A DNA stretch of 28,952 nt from a virus. Both the position numbers and the translations under genes were made by a program. The notes under the pieces were generated by a model. It was not told the origin of the DNA and ran no database searches. It was given only the letters and a program-made list of their open reading frames with translations. The stretch covers positions 1 through 28,952 of IMG/VR virus record IMGVR_UViG_3300021473_000073; one strand, written 5' to 3'. Shown in pieces: positions 1-7,800 of this stretch; position 1 is the first letter of the stretch; the number at the start of each line of letters is the position of its first letter.

Positions 1-549
1 ATTCAGACTTACGCTTCTACCACCGCTTAGCGCATCCCCTTCATGCGAAAACTGAACTACCTCTAGCCCACAGGTAATTCCACCTTCACCCTGTGTGTAG
101 GGATAAACGCTTACTACAAGCCTAGCGAAGTCTCCGCCTTTGATACGCTTAATCCTGTCTAAGCTGAACTCTTTCTTGTCCGCCCCTACTACTGTAGTCA
201 GGAACTGCGACTTAGCAGTGATGTAGTAATTCCCCTTATAGTAATCCTGGGGCTTCGTATCGCCATCCTTAAAAGGATGAGCAAACTCAGCGAACTTCAT
301 TGGCTTACCATAAAACGCCTGAGCTGCTTTAAGCACAGTCTGGCGAAGCTCCTTTCCGGCTTCCTGCCAAGTTTCTTTCGGAAACAAGATGTCAGTCTTG
401 AACTTATCATCACTGTACTGCCTACCTGAATCAGGCTCTGCTAGGTAAGGGAACACAAGCTTCCCCACTGGCGTTACACAACGCAGGCTTTCTTTCTTAA
501 TCTTGGCTGTTCCAGCTGCTGTTAGTTTTCGTTTAGTTGGTGCAGGCAT
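1..549 (-). CDS. Phage single-stranded-DNA-binding protein (DUF2815-like), 3' end cut by the window
   Basis: The leftward frame is open from an ATG at 549 to the window edge (183 codons seen, no stop). The start has a strong ribosome site, AAGGAGG, about 5 bases upstream. The protein begins MPAPTKRKLTAAGTAKIKKE and contains a run with KLVFPYLAEPD, YSDDKFKTDILFPK and YYKGNYYITAKS, followed by a segment with GGDFARLVVSVYPY. This pattern fits the DUF2815 family, OB-fold phage proteins compared with T7 gp2.5 that coat single-stranded DNA in replication and recombination. It lies directly downstream of the DUF2800 nuclease gene, its usual neighbour in phages. The family call is from recognition of the sequence pattern, not from a search; the acidic C-terminal tail expected of such proteins would be outside the window. 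Confidence 0.72.
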   Translation of the reverse strand, partial: MPAPTKRKLTAAGTAKIKKESLRCVTPVGKLVFPYLAEPDSGRQYSDDKFKTDILFPKETWQEAGKELRQTVLKAAQAFYGKPMKFAEFAHPFKDGDTKPQDYYKGNYYITAKSQFLTTVVGADKKEFSLDRIKRIKGGDFARLVVSVYPYTQGEGGITCGLEVVQFSHEGDALSGGRSVSLN

Positions 550-576
550 AATAGCCTCCTTGTTGTAGTGTGCTAG

Positions 577-2178
577 CTATACTTCATCGTCCTCAGTATC
601 GAGAGCCGTAAGTAGTTCGGTAGCATCTTCTTTTGGTAATGCCTGTCTCTTATCATCTTCAGAGACAAGTTTCGGTTTTGGGATTGACTTGCGTACCACC
701 GCATCTATCTTTCCCTTGCCTATCCTTTTTTCAATTTCAGTAATACCCAGTAAACTCTGCCTCCAGGGATTCTCTACGCCAACATTCTTTAAGTACGCGG
801 CTACTTCAAGTTCATTCTCTAGCCACTTTCTAGTGCTGCGCCCTGCTACTAGCTTCCACCCAGGTAGGGGCATAGACGAGAAGTATCTTCCTGCTGCATA
901 CTCTTCTACTGCCTTTAGGAATGCTCTAATCTGGTCAGCGTTACTTAGTACAGTGTCTAGCTGCTCATCAGTCATAGTAGCAGGAGCTGGGGTCTTAACT
1001 AGCGCAGGTGCTCTATCTAGCTCCACTAGTCCTGGTGCGCTTGAGTTCTTAGCGTATGTTTTGCACTCAGCTTTACGCTTGCAGAACGTACACTGCGGCC
1101 CGAAGTGTTCTTTAGGCTTCTTAGTGCCTGCTTGAACCTTCAAAGCCATCTTCTCAAAGCGCTTTAAGTTAGCACGAGCTTTCTTTAGCGTAGGCTGGTC
1201 TATAGTCCACTGCTCTAATGGGTCTGCATGTTCGTCTCTATTACGCGGCTGATAGATAGCAGCCACTGCTTCTGTAGCATCCCAGTTCTTAGAGTTAATG
1301 ATAGCTAAGATGTAGGTCATTAACTGCCAGTTATCTTCTGCCCTAACTGCTATGCCTTTGCCGTATTTGAGGTCTAAGGCATAAATCTTCTTCTTGTTAT
1401 CTTTTACGTAGAGAATACCAAAGTCGATAGTGCCATATATGTGGGTGCTGAATTGTACGCGTTCTTCTATTAGGGTGGTGAGGATGCAGTCTTTGCCTAT
1501 CTTCTTGATGATGCGGTCTATTAGTTGGATGAGGTCGGAGATATGCTCACGCTTCTCTGCATCATAACCTGGAGCTTCTGCTACAGCCATTAAAGCTGCG
1601 TCTACACCCTCCTTCATTAGAACGGTAGAACCCATCGCAAACAACTCATGCGCCTTTGTGCCCTCCTCGGCATAAGGAGATACACGCTCGGGCAATGGAT
1701 GCTTAGGAGGTAATAGGCTTGCGTAGCACTCCATGAACATTTTCATGGAGCTTGGAGCTAGCTTAGCGTGCTGGGCTTCTAGTGTTGCTATGATTTCTTT
1801 TTCTGCTCCGCTAAAGCTAAGTTCTCCGCCATCAAGGCGTGAAGGTGGTAGCATCTCTTCTAAGCTAACAGCCTTATCAGTAGCTAGCACTTGCTCCAGG
1901 TCGAGCTGCGTTTCTTCGGGGGCTACATCTTTCCTTACGTGCTTATGTGGCTCCACTATAAGTTGTTGGCAGGCTTCTATAGCTTGAAGACCCAAAGATG
2001 TTGTAGCCGTTACTGTTAGATCGTCAAAGTCATCCATGCTAACAGGCTTATCTGCAACAGGCGTTCTCTTCTTAGACACCTTAGCCCCATTAGGTAGCTG
2101 GATTACTACGCGCTCATCTGAGATGCCAATAACTTTACCTTGCTTTCTATACTTCGCCATTTCTTCGTTACTTATCAT
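577..2178 (-). CDS. DUF2800 family PD-(D/E)XK nuclease with Cas4/AddB-like iron-sulphur cysteines
   Basis: A 533-residue protein. The nuclease core runs from about residue 140 to 380: SPYAEEGTKAHELF near 167-180 (Glu and His of the core), GTIDFGILYV with D252, and YALDLKYGKG with D269-x-K271, matching a PD-(D/E)XK site of the RecB/Cas4 type. Cys151 plus C363-x2-C366-x5-C372 matches the four-cysteine 4Fe-4S arrangement of AddB and Cas4 nucleases. The C-terminal region (about 440-520) carries the usual DUF2800 tail. The first ~140 residues, rich in charged and low-complexity sequence, are longer than I expect for this family. The start at 2178 overlaps the previous gene by 11 bases and has no good ribosome site; ATG at 2160 (MAKYRKQGK) is an alternative. 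It is probably a DNA end-processing nuclease in phage recombination, working with the neighbouring single-strand-binding protein and SNF2 helicase. Confidence 0.82.
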   Translation of the reverse strand: MISNEEMAKYRKQGKVIGISDERVVIQLPNGAKVSKKRTPVADKPVSMDDFDDLTVTATTSLGLQAIEACQQLIVEPHKHVRKDVAPEETQLDLEQVLATDKAVSLEEMLPPSRLDGGELSFSGAEKEIIATLEAQHAKLAPSSMKMFMECYASLLPPKHPLPERVSPYAEEGTKAHELFAMGSTVLMKEGVDAALMAVAEAPGYDAEKREHISDLIQLIDRIIKKIGKDCILTTLIEERVQFSTHIYGTIDFGILYVKDNKKKIYALDLKYGKGIAVRAEDNWQLMTYILAIINSKNWDATEAVAAIYQPRNRDEHADPLEQWTIDQPTLKKARANLKRFEKMALKVQAGTKKPKEHFGPQCTFCKRKAECKTYAKNSSAPGLVELDRAPALVKTPAPATMTDEQLDTVLSNADQIRAFLKAVEEYAAGRYFSSMPLPGWKLVAGRSTRKWLENELEVAAYLKNVGVENPWRQSLLGITEIEKRIGKGKIDAVVRKSIPKPKLVSEDDKRQALPKEDATELLTALDTEDDEV

Positions 2179-2422
2179 CTTTTTTCATCCCATTTATTCG
2201 TTCAAAATCGTAACCATGTGCTGCACAATACGCATTAAGCAGCTTATAAGTTACTTCCACTATCTCGTATATCCCCAGAAATAGAAAAGGTATCTCCTCT
2301 ACTTCACTTAGCTTACGCCTGCCCTTACGAAGCTGCTCGGCTTTGGCTATTATTCCACGCAGCGTATTACGCAGGTCATCTACGCTTCCAGTGATCTTAA
2401 TCTCTACTAGTTTCTCTTCCAT
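2168..2422 (-). CDS. Small unknown protein (84 residues)
   Basis: An 84-residue acidic/basic mixed protein beginning MEEKLVEIKITGSVDDLRNT. The middle is predicted helical (LRGIIAKAEQLRKGRRKLSE), with a hydrophobic stretch EIPFLFLGIYEIVEV near 43-57. I do not recognise a family. It overlaps the Lar-like gene upstream by 26 bases and the DUF2800 gene downstream by 11 bases, so it belongs to the compact leftward operon and is probably translationally coupled. The opening residues (EVKITGSxxDL pattern) resemble small phage proteins with a ferredoxin-like beta start, but this is only an impression. Confidence 0.6.
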   Translation of the reverse strand: MEEKLVEIKITGSVDDLRNTLRGIIAKAEQLRKGRRKLSEVEEIPFLFLGIYEIVEVTYKLLNAYCAAHGYDFERINGMKKDDK

Positions 2423-2600
2423 CGCTGCCTCCCTTAGTAGTACGTTTGTTCCATTCTTCTTCAGCTTCTGCTATATAAAACCTGTAGGGTCCTAAGCATC
2501 GGCAATCCTCGCATGTTATGGCGTGGATTTTATCTAATAAACTAGTTTCTTTTAACCTCTTCCCACCACAGAACGGGCAAACTTTTAGTTCCACTTTCAT
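2397..2600 (-). CDS. Lar-like zinc-ribbon protein (restriction alleviation family)
   Basis: A 67-residue protein with CPFCGG at residues 8-13, a second pair CEDC at about 30-33, then LGPYRF and EAEEEWNKR. This order (CPFCGG, second CxxC, a GP segment, an acidic helix ending WNxR) is the layout of the Lar restriction-alleviation family, small zinc-ribbon proteins common in phages. Lar of the Rac prophage modulates type I restriction; for most phage homologues the function is unproven. The ATG at 2600 has a ribosome site GGAAGG about 6 bases upstream. The last ~15 residues (KGGSDGRETSRD) are a polar tail that overlaps the next gene. The family assignment is fairly sure; an antirestriction role here is inference. 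Confidence 0.75.
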   Translation of the reverse strand: MKVELKVCPFCGGKRLKETSLLDKIHAITCEDCRCLGPYRFYIAEAEEEWNKRTTKGGSDGRETSRD

Positions 2601-2642
2601 TTTTCGCCTTCCATTAAATACTCATACCGCTTATGTTGCTAC

Positions 2643-2801
2643 TCATGCTCTTTTGTCCTTTATAGCATCACTTAGTAATGCGTGAAATTTTAATAGCATA
2701 GAATCAAAGCTTAGATACTCCGTTTTAAATAACGCGGCTAAGCGTTTATCACTTCGCTGCTTACGTGTTTCAAACTCAAGTATATCCTCCCAGGTTATCA
2801 T
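2643..2801 (-). CDS. Very small unknown protein (52 residues)
   Basis: An ATG at 2801 opens a 52-codon frame ending in TGA at 2643-2645; the product begins MITWEDILEFETRKQ and ends AIKDKRA. A ribosome site GAGGTAG lies 3-8 bases upstream, and the start is separated by one base from the stop of the preceding gene, which supports translation in the operon. The sequence is predicted to be all helical (two helices around a TEYLSFDSMLLKF segment). No family is recognised. It is followed by a 42-base gap before the Lar-like gene. Confidence 0.55.
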   Translation of the reverse strand: MITWEDILEFETRKQRSDKRLAALFKTEYLSFDSMLLKFHALLSDAIKDKRA

Positions 2802-2802
2802 G

Positions 2803-2970
2803 CTACCTCATCAGTTTCTCAATCGCTATGTCAGCATCATCTATAATGCTTCTAAGCCTAAGACTTATCTCCATCTCGTTAAGCTGATCCTTAGTAGACT
2901 CCCCAAGCAGCTTACGAAGGTCGATAGTTAGCTTAAGTATGAGGCAGACTAGCCCTGTGTATTTATCCAT
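2803..2970 (-). CDS. Very small helical protein (55 residues)
   Basis: The frame could start at 3012, but ATG at 2970 has a clear GAGGTG ribosome site 5 bases upstream and leaves only an 8-base overlap with the DUF7448 gene, so I prefer it. The product begins MDKYTGLVCLILKLTIDLRK and is predicted helical throughout, with an amphipathic N-terminal part and an acidic, polar C-terminal part (IIDDADIAIEKLMR). The first ~17 residues are hydrophobic enough to be a weak membrane or packing helix. No family is recognised. Its position, coupled to DUF7448, suggests an accessory early function. Confidence 0.55.
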   Translation of the reverse strand: MDKYTGLVCLILKLTIDLRKLLGESTKDQLNEMEISLRLRSIIDDADIAIEKLMR

Positions 2971-3331
2971 TAGGCACCTCAGCAAAATTAACAGCTTCGC
3001 TGTAATACCCATTAGACTGCCCGCACCACCTCAAGTCCACAGCTCCTTTAATTGTAGCAAGCTTATAAAAGGTCCACGTCTCGCCAGTATCCATAGTAGT
3101 TATAGACTCACCACTTACTTCTTCAGCTACTAGCAGCGGAGTTCCAATCAGGTCCTGCATGTCTCCAATAACCTCAGCTAACCAGACATACTCACAACAG
3201 TCTTGTTCATGGTATAGCTTAAAGCGCTGACCGTTATCACAGACGAACGTAACAACAGTATCGTCCTCCTTGCCAATAATAGCAGTAAGGATTCTGCCTT
3301 TTAGTAAATCAAATTCTTTGTATTTGTCCAT
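2963..3331 (-). CDS. DUF7448-like phage protein
   Basis: A 122-residue protein. The landmarks are LLKGRILTAI near 9-18, a segment with FKLYHEQDCCEYVWLAEVIG at about 37-56, DLIGTPLLVAEEVS at about 60-73, TWTFYKLATIKG at about 85-96, and LRWCGQSNGYYSEAV at about 100-114. These match a widespread small phage and bacterial protein family that I know as DUF7448, of unknown function. The start ATG at 3331 has the ribosome site TAGGAG 6 bases upstream and follows the helicase stop by one base, so it is co-translated in the leftward operon. Function cannot be stated; the mixed beta content and conserved Tyr-His-Glu-Asp-Cys-Cys run may form a binding or catalytic site. Confidence 0.7.
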   Translation of the reverse strand: MDKYKEFDLLKGRILTAIIGKEDDTVVTFVCDNGQRFKLYHEQDCCEYVWLAEVIGDMQDLIGTPLLVAEEVSGESITTMDTGETWTFYKLATIKGAVDLRWCGQSNGYYSEAVNFAEVPNG

Positions 3332-3332
3332 G

Positions 3333-4658
3333 TTATGCTCCTACCACGTTTTCAATATCAACCATCTTCTGCTCCAGCACTTCAATGATGTGGTCGTCTA
3401 GGCTGTCCTTAGCTAGGAGCATGTAGATAGTAACGGGATTTATAGTACCGATCCTGTGTACACGATCACTTGCTTGAAGCATGTTTGCAGGATTCCAGTC
3501 TTGTTCACAAAAAACAACAGTAGAGGAGGCTGTCAATGTCACTCCAGTTCCGCAGGCTATCAGATTGCCCACCATTACCTGCTTAAGCCCCATCTGGAAG
3601 TCTGTTACTGCCTTCTCTCTCATATAAGGAAGTGTATCTCCTGTTATAGCGCAGGTAGTTATCCCCTTATCCATTAGATAGGCTTCAACTCCATGCACTA
3701 CAGCCTTATGATAAGCAAAGATAACCAGTTGCTCATCAGGGCTAGACTCCAAGTAGTTATCTAACCACTTATAGATAGCAGGCAGTTTAGCTACTCCTAG
3801 TCTCTGACGCACAGTAGCAACATGGTCTGACTGCTCCAGTGCTTCACGCTCTACACCCAGTTGCTTTAGGGCAGAGTCAACTAGTTGTAGTGACTCCTCT
3901 GCCACGGTAGCATCAATGTCCAGATACACATTAGCGTAGCGTTTAGGAGGTAAGTCCTTAAGCACGTCTTGCTTGAAGCGTCTTACGGTGAAGGGCGCCA
4001 TGCGCTCTTTCAACTCATCCTCGTTACGTGTGCCTCTGAACTCTACTCCACTGCCAAAGGGTGTAGGGTAGGGGTAAGAGAACTTGTAACAGAAATCTTG
4101 ATGCTTACCCCACTTGTGCGGCTCAATAGCGCACAGTAAGGGGTGTAAGTCGCTGACGCATTTCGTGATGGGTGTGCCTGTGAGGAGCTGCACATACTTT
4201 GCATTGGGTACAAGCTGCTTAACTACAACCTGTGTACGCTTTGCTTTCCAGGATTTGCAATAGTGCATTTCATCGCACACTAACATGCTATCACTGTGCT
4301 TACTGAGATAAGCAACTAATAGCTTAGTCCACGCTTCACTAGCAGCTAAATCATAGCTTATTATAACCACACGTGTAGCTGGCAGTAGGAGCTGCTTACC
4401 ATTACTGATGACTTGTAATTCTCTTCCCAGAGTATCCCACTTCTTAAACTCAGCTGCCCACGTACTACGCACAACAGCGGGGCATATAACTACCATATGT
4501 TGTGGCTGGAAAGCGTTGCTGGATGCTATAGCTTGACATGTTTTTCCAAGACCAGGCTGATCAGCGAGGAGAGAGCGCCGTAGCTTAATGAGCTTTAGGA
4601 CTCCCTCTTTTTGATATGGGAGAAGTTGCTGGGATTTAGGGACTATTAGGCGTTTCAC
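3333..4658 (-). CDS. SNF2-family DEAD-like helicase/ATPase
   Basis: A 441-residue two-lobe SF2 ATPase. Motif I is QPGLGKT at 34-40 after a Q-motif-like LLPYQKEGV; motif Ia is ICPAVVRSTW at 58-67; motif II is DEMH at 129-132; motif III is LTGTP at 159-163; motif V/VI is GTGVTLTAS at 370-378 and QASDRVHRIG at 395-404. This is the order of SNF2/SSO1653-type enzymes, which move along duplex DNA. Its size is typical of the short phage forms found with DUF2800 and DUF2815 genes, so a role in recombination or replication-fork processing is likely. The first codon is GTG at 4656-4658 with no clear ribosome site. It is the first gene of the leftward operon and faces the divergent control region at 4659-4895. 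Confidence 0.85.
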   Translation of the reverse strand: MKRLIVPKSQQLLPYQKEGVLKLIKLRRSLLADQPGLGKTCQAIASSNAFQPQHMVVICPAVVRSTWAAEFKKWDTLGRELQVISNGKQLLLPATRVVIISYDLAASEAWTKLLVAYLSKHSDSMLVCDEMHYCKSWKAKRTQVVVKQLVPNAKYVQLLTGTPITKCVSDLHPLLCAIEPHKWGKHQDFCYKFSYPYPTPFGSGVEFRGTRNEDELKERMAPFTVRRFKQDVLKDLPPKRYANVYLDIDATVAEESLQLVDSALKQLGVEREALEQSDHVATVRQRLGVAKLPAIYKWLDNYLESSPDEQLVIFAYHKAVVHGVEAYLMDKGITTCAITGDTLPYMREKAVTDFQMGLKQVMVGNLIACGTGVTLTASSTVVFCEQDWNPANMLQASDRVHRIGTINPVTIYMLLAKDSLDDHIIEVLEQKMVDIENVVGA

Positions 4659-4737
4659 GGTTATTGGTGGCTCAGAATGTTTTAGCTTGCATATTTTACG
4701 GCTTCAGGTTTATCCTGGTAGCTCGTTCCTGAAGTAG

Positions 4738-4766
4738 AGTCTAAGCTCACAACAGAATGTTGTCAA
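4738..4766 (-). promoter_or_regulatory. Candidate leftward promoter for the helicase operon
   Basis: On the minus strand TTGACA (4761-4766, perfect -35 match) is followed after 17 bases by TAGACT (4738-4743, 4 of 6 for -10). It sits about 80 bases upstream of the helicase start and left of the hairpin at 4807-4834, so it would escape that terminator. The -35 overlaps the 15-bp palindrome at 4749-4763. Confidence 0.5.
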
Positions 4767-4774
4767 GGTATAAA
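4746..4774 (+). promoter_or_regulatory. Candidate rightward promoter for the primase-helicase gene
   Basis: CTCACA (4746-4751, 4 of 6 for -35) is followed after 17 bases by TATAAA (4769-4774, 5 of 6 for -10). It overlaps the leftward promoter candidate on the other strand and the palindrome ACAACAGAATGTTGT lies in its spacer. The transcript would have a leader of about 115 bases carrying two hairpins. Confidence 0.45.
4749..4763. promoter_or_regulatory. Operator-like palindrome between divergent promoters
   Basis: ACAACA-GAA-TGTTGT is a perfect inverted repeat with 6-base arms and a 3-base centre. It covers the spacer of the rightward promoter candidate and part of the -35 of the leftward one, where a bound protein could control both. 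It contains one of the seven CAGAATGT copies of the window. No repressor gene is recognised here. Confidence 0.45.
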
Positions 4775-4796
4775 TCAACTATAAACTGATTTTTAG

Positions 4797-4834
4797 AAAA
4801 AAAAAACCTCATACAGGGGTTAAGCTGTATGAGG
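4797..4834 (-). terminator. Leftward Rho-independent terminator in the primase leader
   Basis: CCTCATACAG (4807-4816) and CTGTATGAGG (4825-4834) form a perfect 10-bp stem with an 8-base loop. On the minus strand it is followed by a run of ten T (A4797-4806 on the plus strand). It would stop leftward, antisense transcription before the helicase operon promoter. On the plus strand the same sequence is a plain hairpin in the primase leader with no T run. Confidence 0.7.
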
Positions 4835-4868
4835 CTCGAAAAATATAAACGGGACTAACCATTTAAGG

Positions 4869-4884
4869 ACAGCTTAATAGCTGT
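4869..4884 (+). other. Hairpin between ribosome site and primase start
   Basis: ACAGCT-TAAT-AGCTGT is a 6-bp perfect stem with a 4-base loop. It begins at the last base of AAGGA (4865-4869), the only ribosome-site-like sequence upstream of the primase ATG at 4896, which is otherwise 26 bases away. Folding would shorten the distance to roughly normal spacing. Confidence 0.4.
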
Positions 4885-4895
4885 ATTGAAATCTA

Positions 4896-7800
4896 ATGTC
4901 AACAATACCACAGTCTTCTGATATAGCAAGTACTAATTCACAGCTAATCTCCACTAATCCGGATTTGGTTCGGTTTGTTAAGCTATTGGCATCACATCCG
5001 TTCTACAAAGAGACAGGTGTTAAGTTCTACCTGGACTGGGAAGCACACAAAGAAAGACCAGACGCAGGACATGATTGTGCCCCTCCTGAGCTATCCACAG
5101 TTACTCAAAAGCTAGTCAGCAGATTAACTGCTTTAAATGCTGAGAGTAAGCACATCTACTACCGTGTTCAGTATCGACCGTATATCCCAGTTAACGGTAA
5201 CGGGCATATTACTCAGACGGTAAAAAACGATAACATTACTAATTCACTATATATCCCCATAGATATAGACTTTAAGCTTCCCTTTAGCTTTGAGCACTTT
5301 ATGACTCAGCTGGGTATTAGTCCCTGGGCTGTGGTTCAAACGTCAGTGGATAAGAAGGGCTTTAAGCGTTATCAGGCATTAGTGGCTGTCAGAGCTGAGG
5401 ATACCCAGAAGCGTGACGAGGTGAAGCGCCTAGGGCTTAAGCTAGCGAGTATATGTGGGGCTGATAGTTCTATGTATGACTTTAGACGTGTAGCAAGGCT
5501 CCCAGGCTTTAGAAACTGGAAATGGTCAGGAGCTGGTGTCTCTAAGCTGCTTCAGCTTAAGAAGCCGGGTATTGTCTACAGCCTGGAGAGATTGGATTAT
5601 CTGATAGATAGGGCTAAGATTAATCCAGGTATCATTAGGTGTAAGGAGGTGTCCCCGCCTCGTAAGCGAGGTAACGAAAATAAGGAATACACCGGGGACA
5701 GGATATGTGAGCTTACGTACGCAGAAGCTATTGATGCTGTGCATGACGGGAAGGTAATAGCCGAGGTAGGGCATCGTGTTGAGTATGTAAACTCCATTGC
5801 AGGCGGAGCTGCTAGAGCTGTTCGGCAAGGTAAGCTAAGTAAAGATGCTATCCCTGGGCTAGTTAAGGAAATGGCAACTAAGGGTTGTAGTGAGCCGCTA
5901 TCGGATAGAGAGATACAGGGGCTTATACGTAGTTCAGAGGGCTACTTAGAACGGGATGCAGTTAAGGATGAGACTAAGTGGAGAGAAAGGCGTGCTACTA
6001 ACATTACGGTGCTCGAAGAGAGAAACTTAAGGCTGGATACGACTAACATAATAGAATCCAATAGAAGGCTCTACATTCAAGAGTTCTTTAGGGGGGTAAA
6101 TGCTGCATTTATGGGAAGGCTTTACCAAGAGCTTATCGAGCGACAGTTTAACGATGGCTACATCTCAGAGGCTAGCTGGGTAATAGTTAATCGAGCTGAA
6201 CAACTTAAGTTAATTGTTGACCGATACTTCTGTGTTGCCGAGAAAACTAAAAGTAAATGGGGTACAGAGTGTTGGCGCCAGGAGAAATTTGAAGGAGCTA
6301 TCGAAGAAGGCTTTATAGGACAGTTTGTAGAGGAAATATATCGCAGCATTAAAACGCACCGTGAGCTGGTTATAGAAGGAAACGCTGAAGCAAAGCCACG
6401 CTTAGCTAGCAAGTTAAAAGCAGCTAAGGATAAATGTACATCGAAGGAAGGTTTGCTTAACGCTGAAAAGTTTGAAGCTGATAAGCTTAAGGAGGAAGAG
6501 GCTTTTTTTACACTTAAGTTTAAGCAAACTACTCGTAGTCGGCTACAGGAGGAAATAGCGCATACGATTCAAGAAATGCAGCAGAAGGTTAATAAGTTAA
6601 AAGACGAAAGCGCGATTATAGCATTTCAGAATGGCTTACTTTCTCTGGGTTCATCGGAAGCAAGCTGCGGCTTTTCACATTCTGGTTTCACAGAATGTGA
6701 AGCATGGAGGAACACACTAACCTGCATGGATACTAACTATGATACTGAGCTGGCCTCCAGAGTCTTAACTACTCTCCAATCAGGAGACATAACGCAATAC
6801 ATATTGCGTTATGAGCAGTTGCTGATAGCTGAATGCCCAACAATGTATGGATTCTTGAAAGACACGTTTCCAGAGCAGCAGCAGACTTGGCTGCTAGTCA
6901 TGAATATCATAGGCTACTGCTTTCTTGTGGGTAACCCAAGACAAAAGTTCTTTAACTTCCAAGGAGCTACAGGTAGCGGTAAAGGGTCTCTAGGAAAGAT
7001 AATAACTTACTTATCCGGGGACTCTTCACAGTACTTGGGGCTTAGAGACTTTTCTACAGATACAGGGTTGTTTCCGTGTATTGGTAAATCAGCAGCAGTG
7101 GTGGACGAGGTGGATAATGCATCTATGGATCGTAAGACTAATCATGCTGTCTGGGAAACAATAAAGAAAGTAACTGGAGGTACTCCAGTAAGCGCACGCA
7201 GGCTATACAAAGATGCAATTAGTGTCCGTATTGACGCTAAGTTTATACTAATCAGTAATAAACCATTAGATTTTCCAGATGAGGATGGATCTATCGGACG
7301 GAGACTAGTCTCTCTGAAATTTAAAGAAACCTGCGCTGCTAGTAAAATGAAGGAAGACATTGCTTTAGATGTGCTGAAGAGCGATGCGGATAAGGTGGCA
7401 ACTATAGCCGCTGCTACGCTTATGAGTAGATGGTACCTTGGTAGCGAAATGTTCCAGATTGCGGGCAGTTCAGCCCTTGATGAGGGCAAAGCGGAGTATT
7501 TAGATAACTGCGCTCCGATTAGGAGCTATTTACTTAGCTGCTTACAATTCGGTTCAGAGTCAGGAGCTACCGCTGAGAATGGCCGCGTAATGGTAGTGGG
7601 ATTACTTGCAGTACTCGAGGTCTACTGTGCCACTACACTGAGTAATAGTTCCGATTCTGATGCTGCACTAACAAGCATTAAGTCCTACCTTAAGAGAAGT
7701 AGAAAGCAAAAGGAGGAGCAGATATATTCTATACTAAAAGTGAAGGGAGTTACTAGGGGTAAGGAGGACAGAGCTAGGTATAGTAAAGGGTCTAATGACT

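Noticed and set aside
689-1135. Long rightward frame opposite the DUF2800 gene
   Set aside because: It lies wholly antisense to a strongly supported gene and has the serine/leucine-rich look of a shadow frame.
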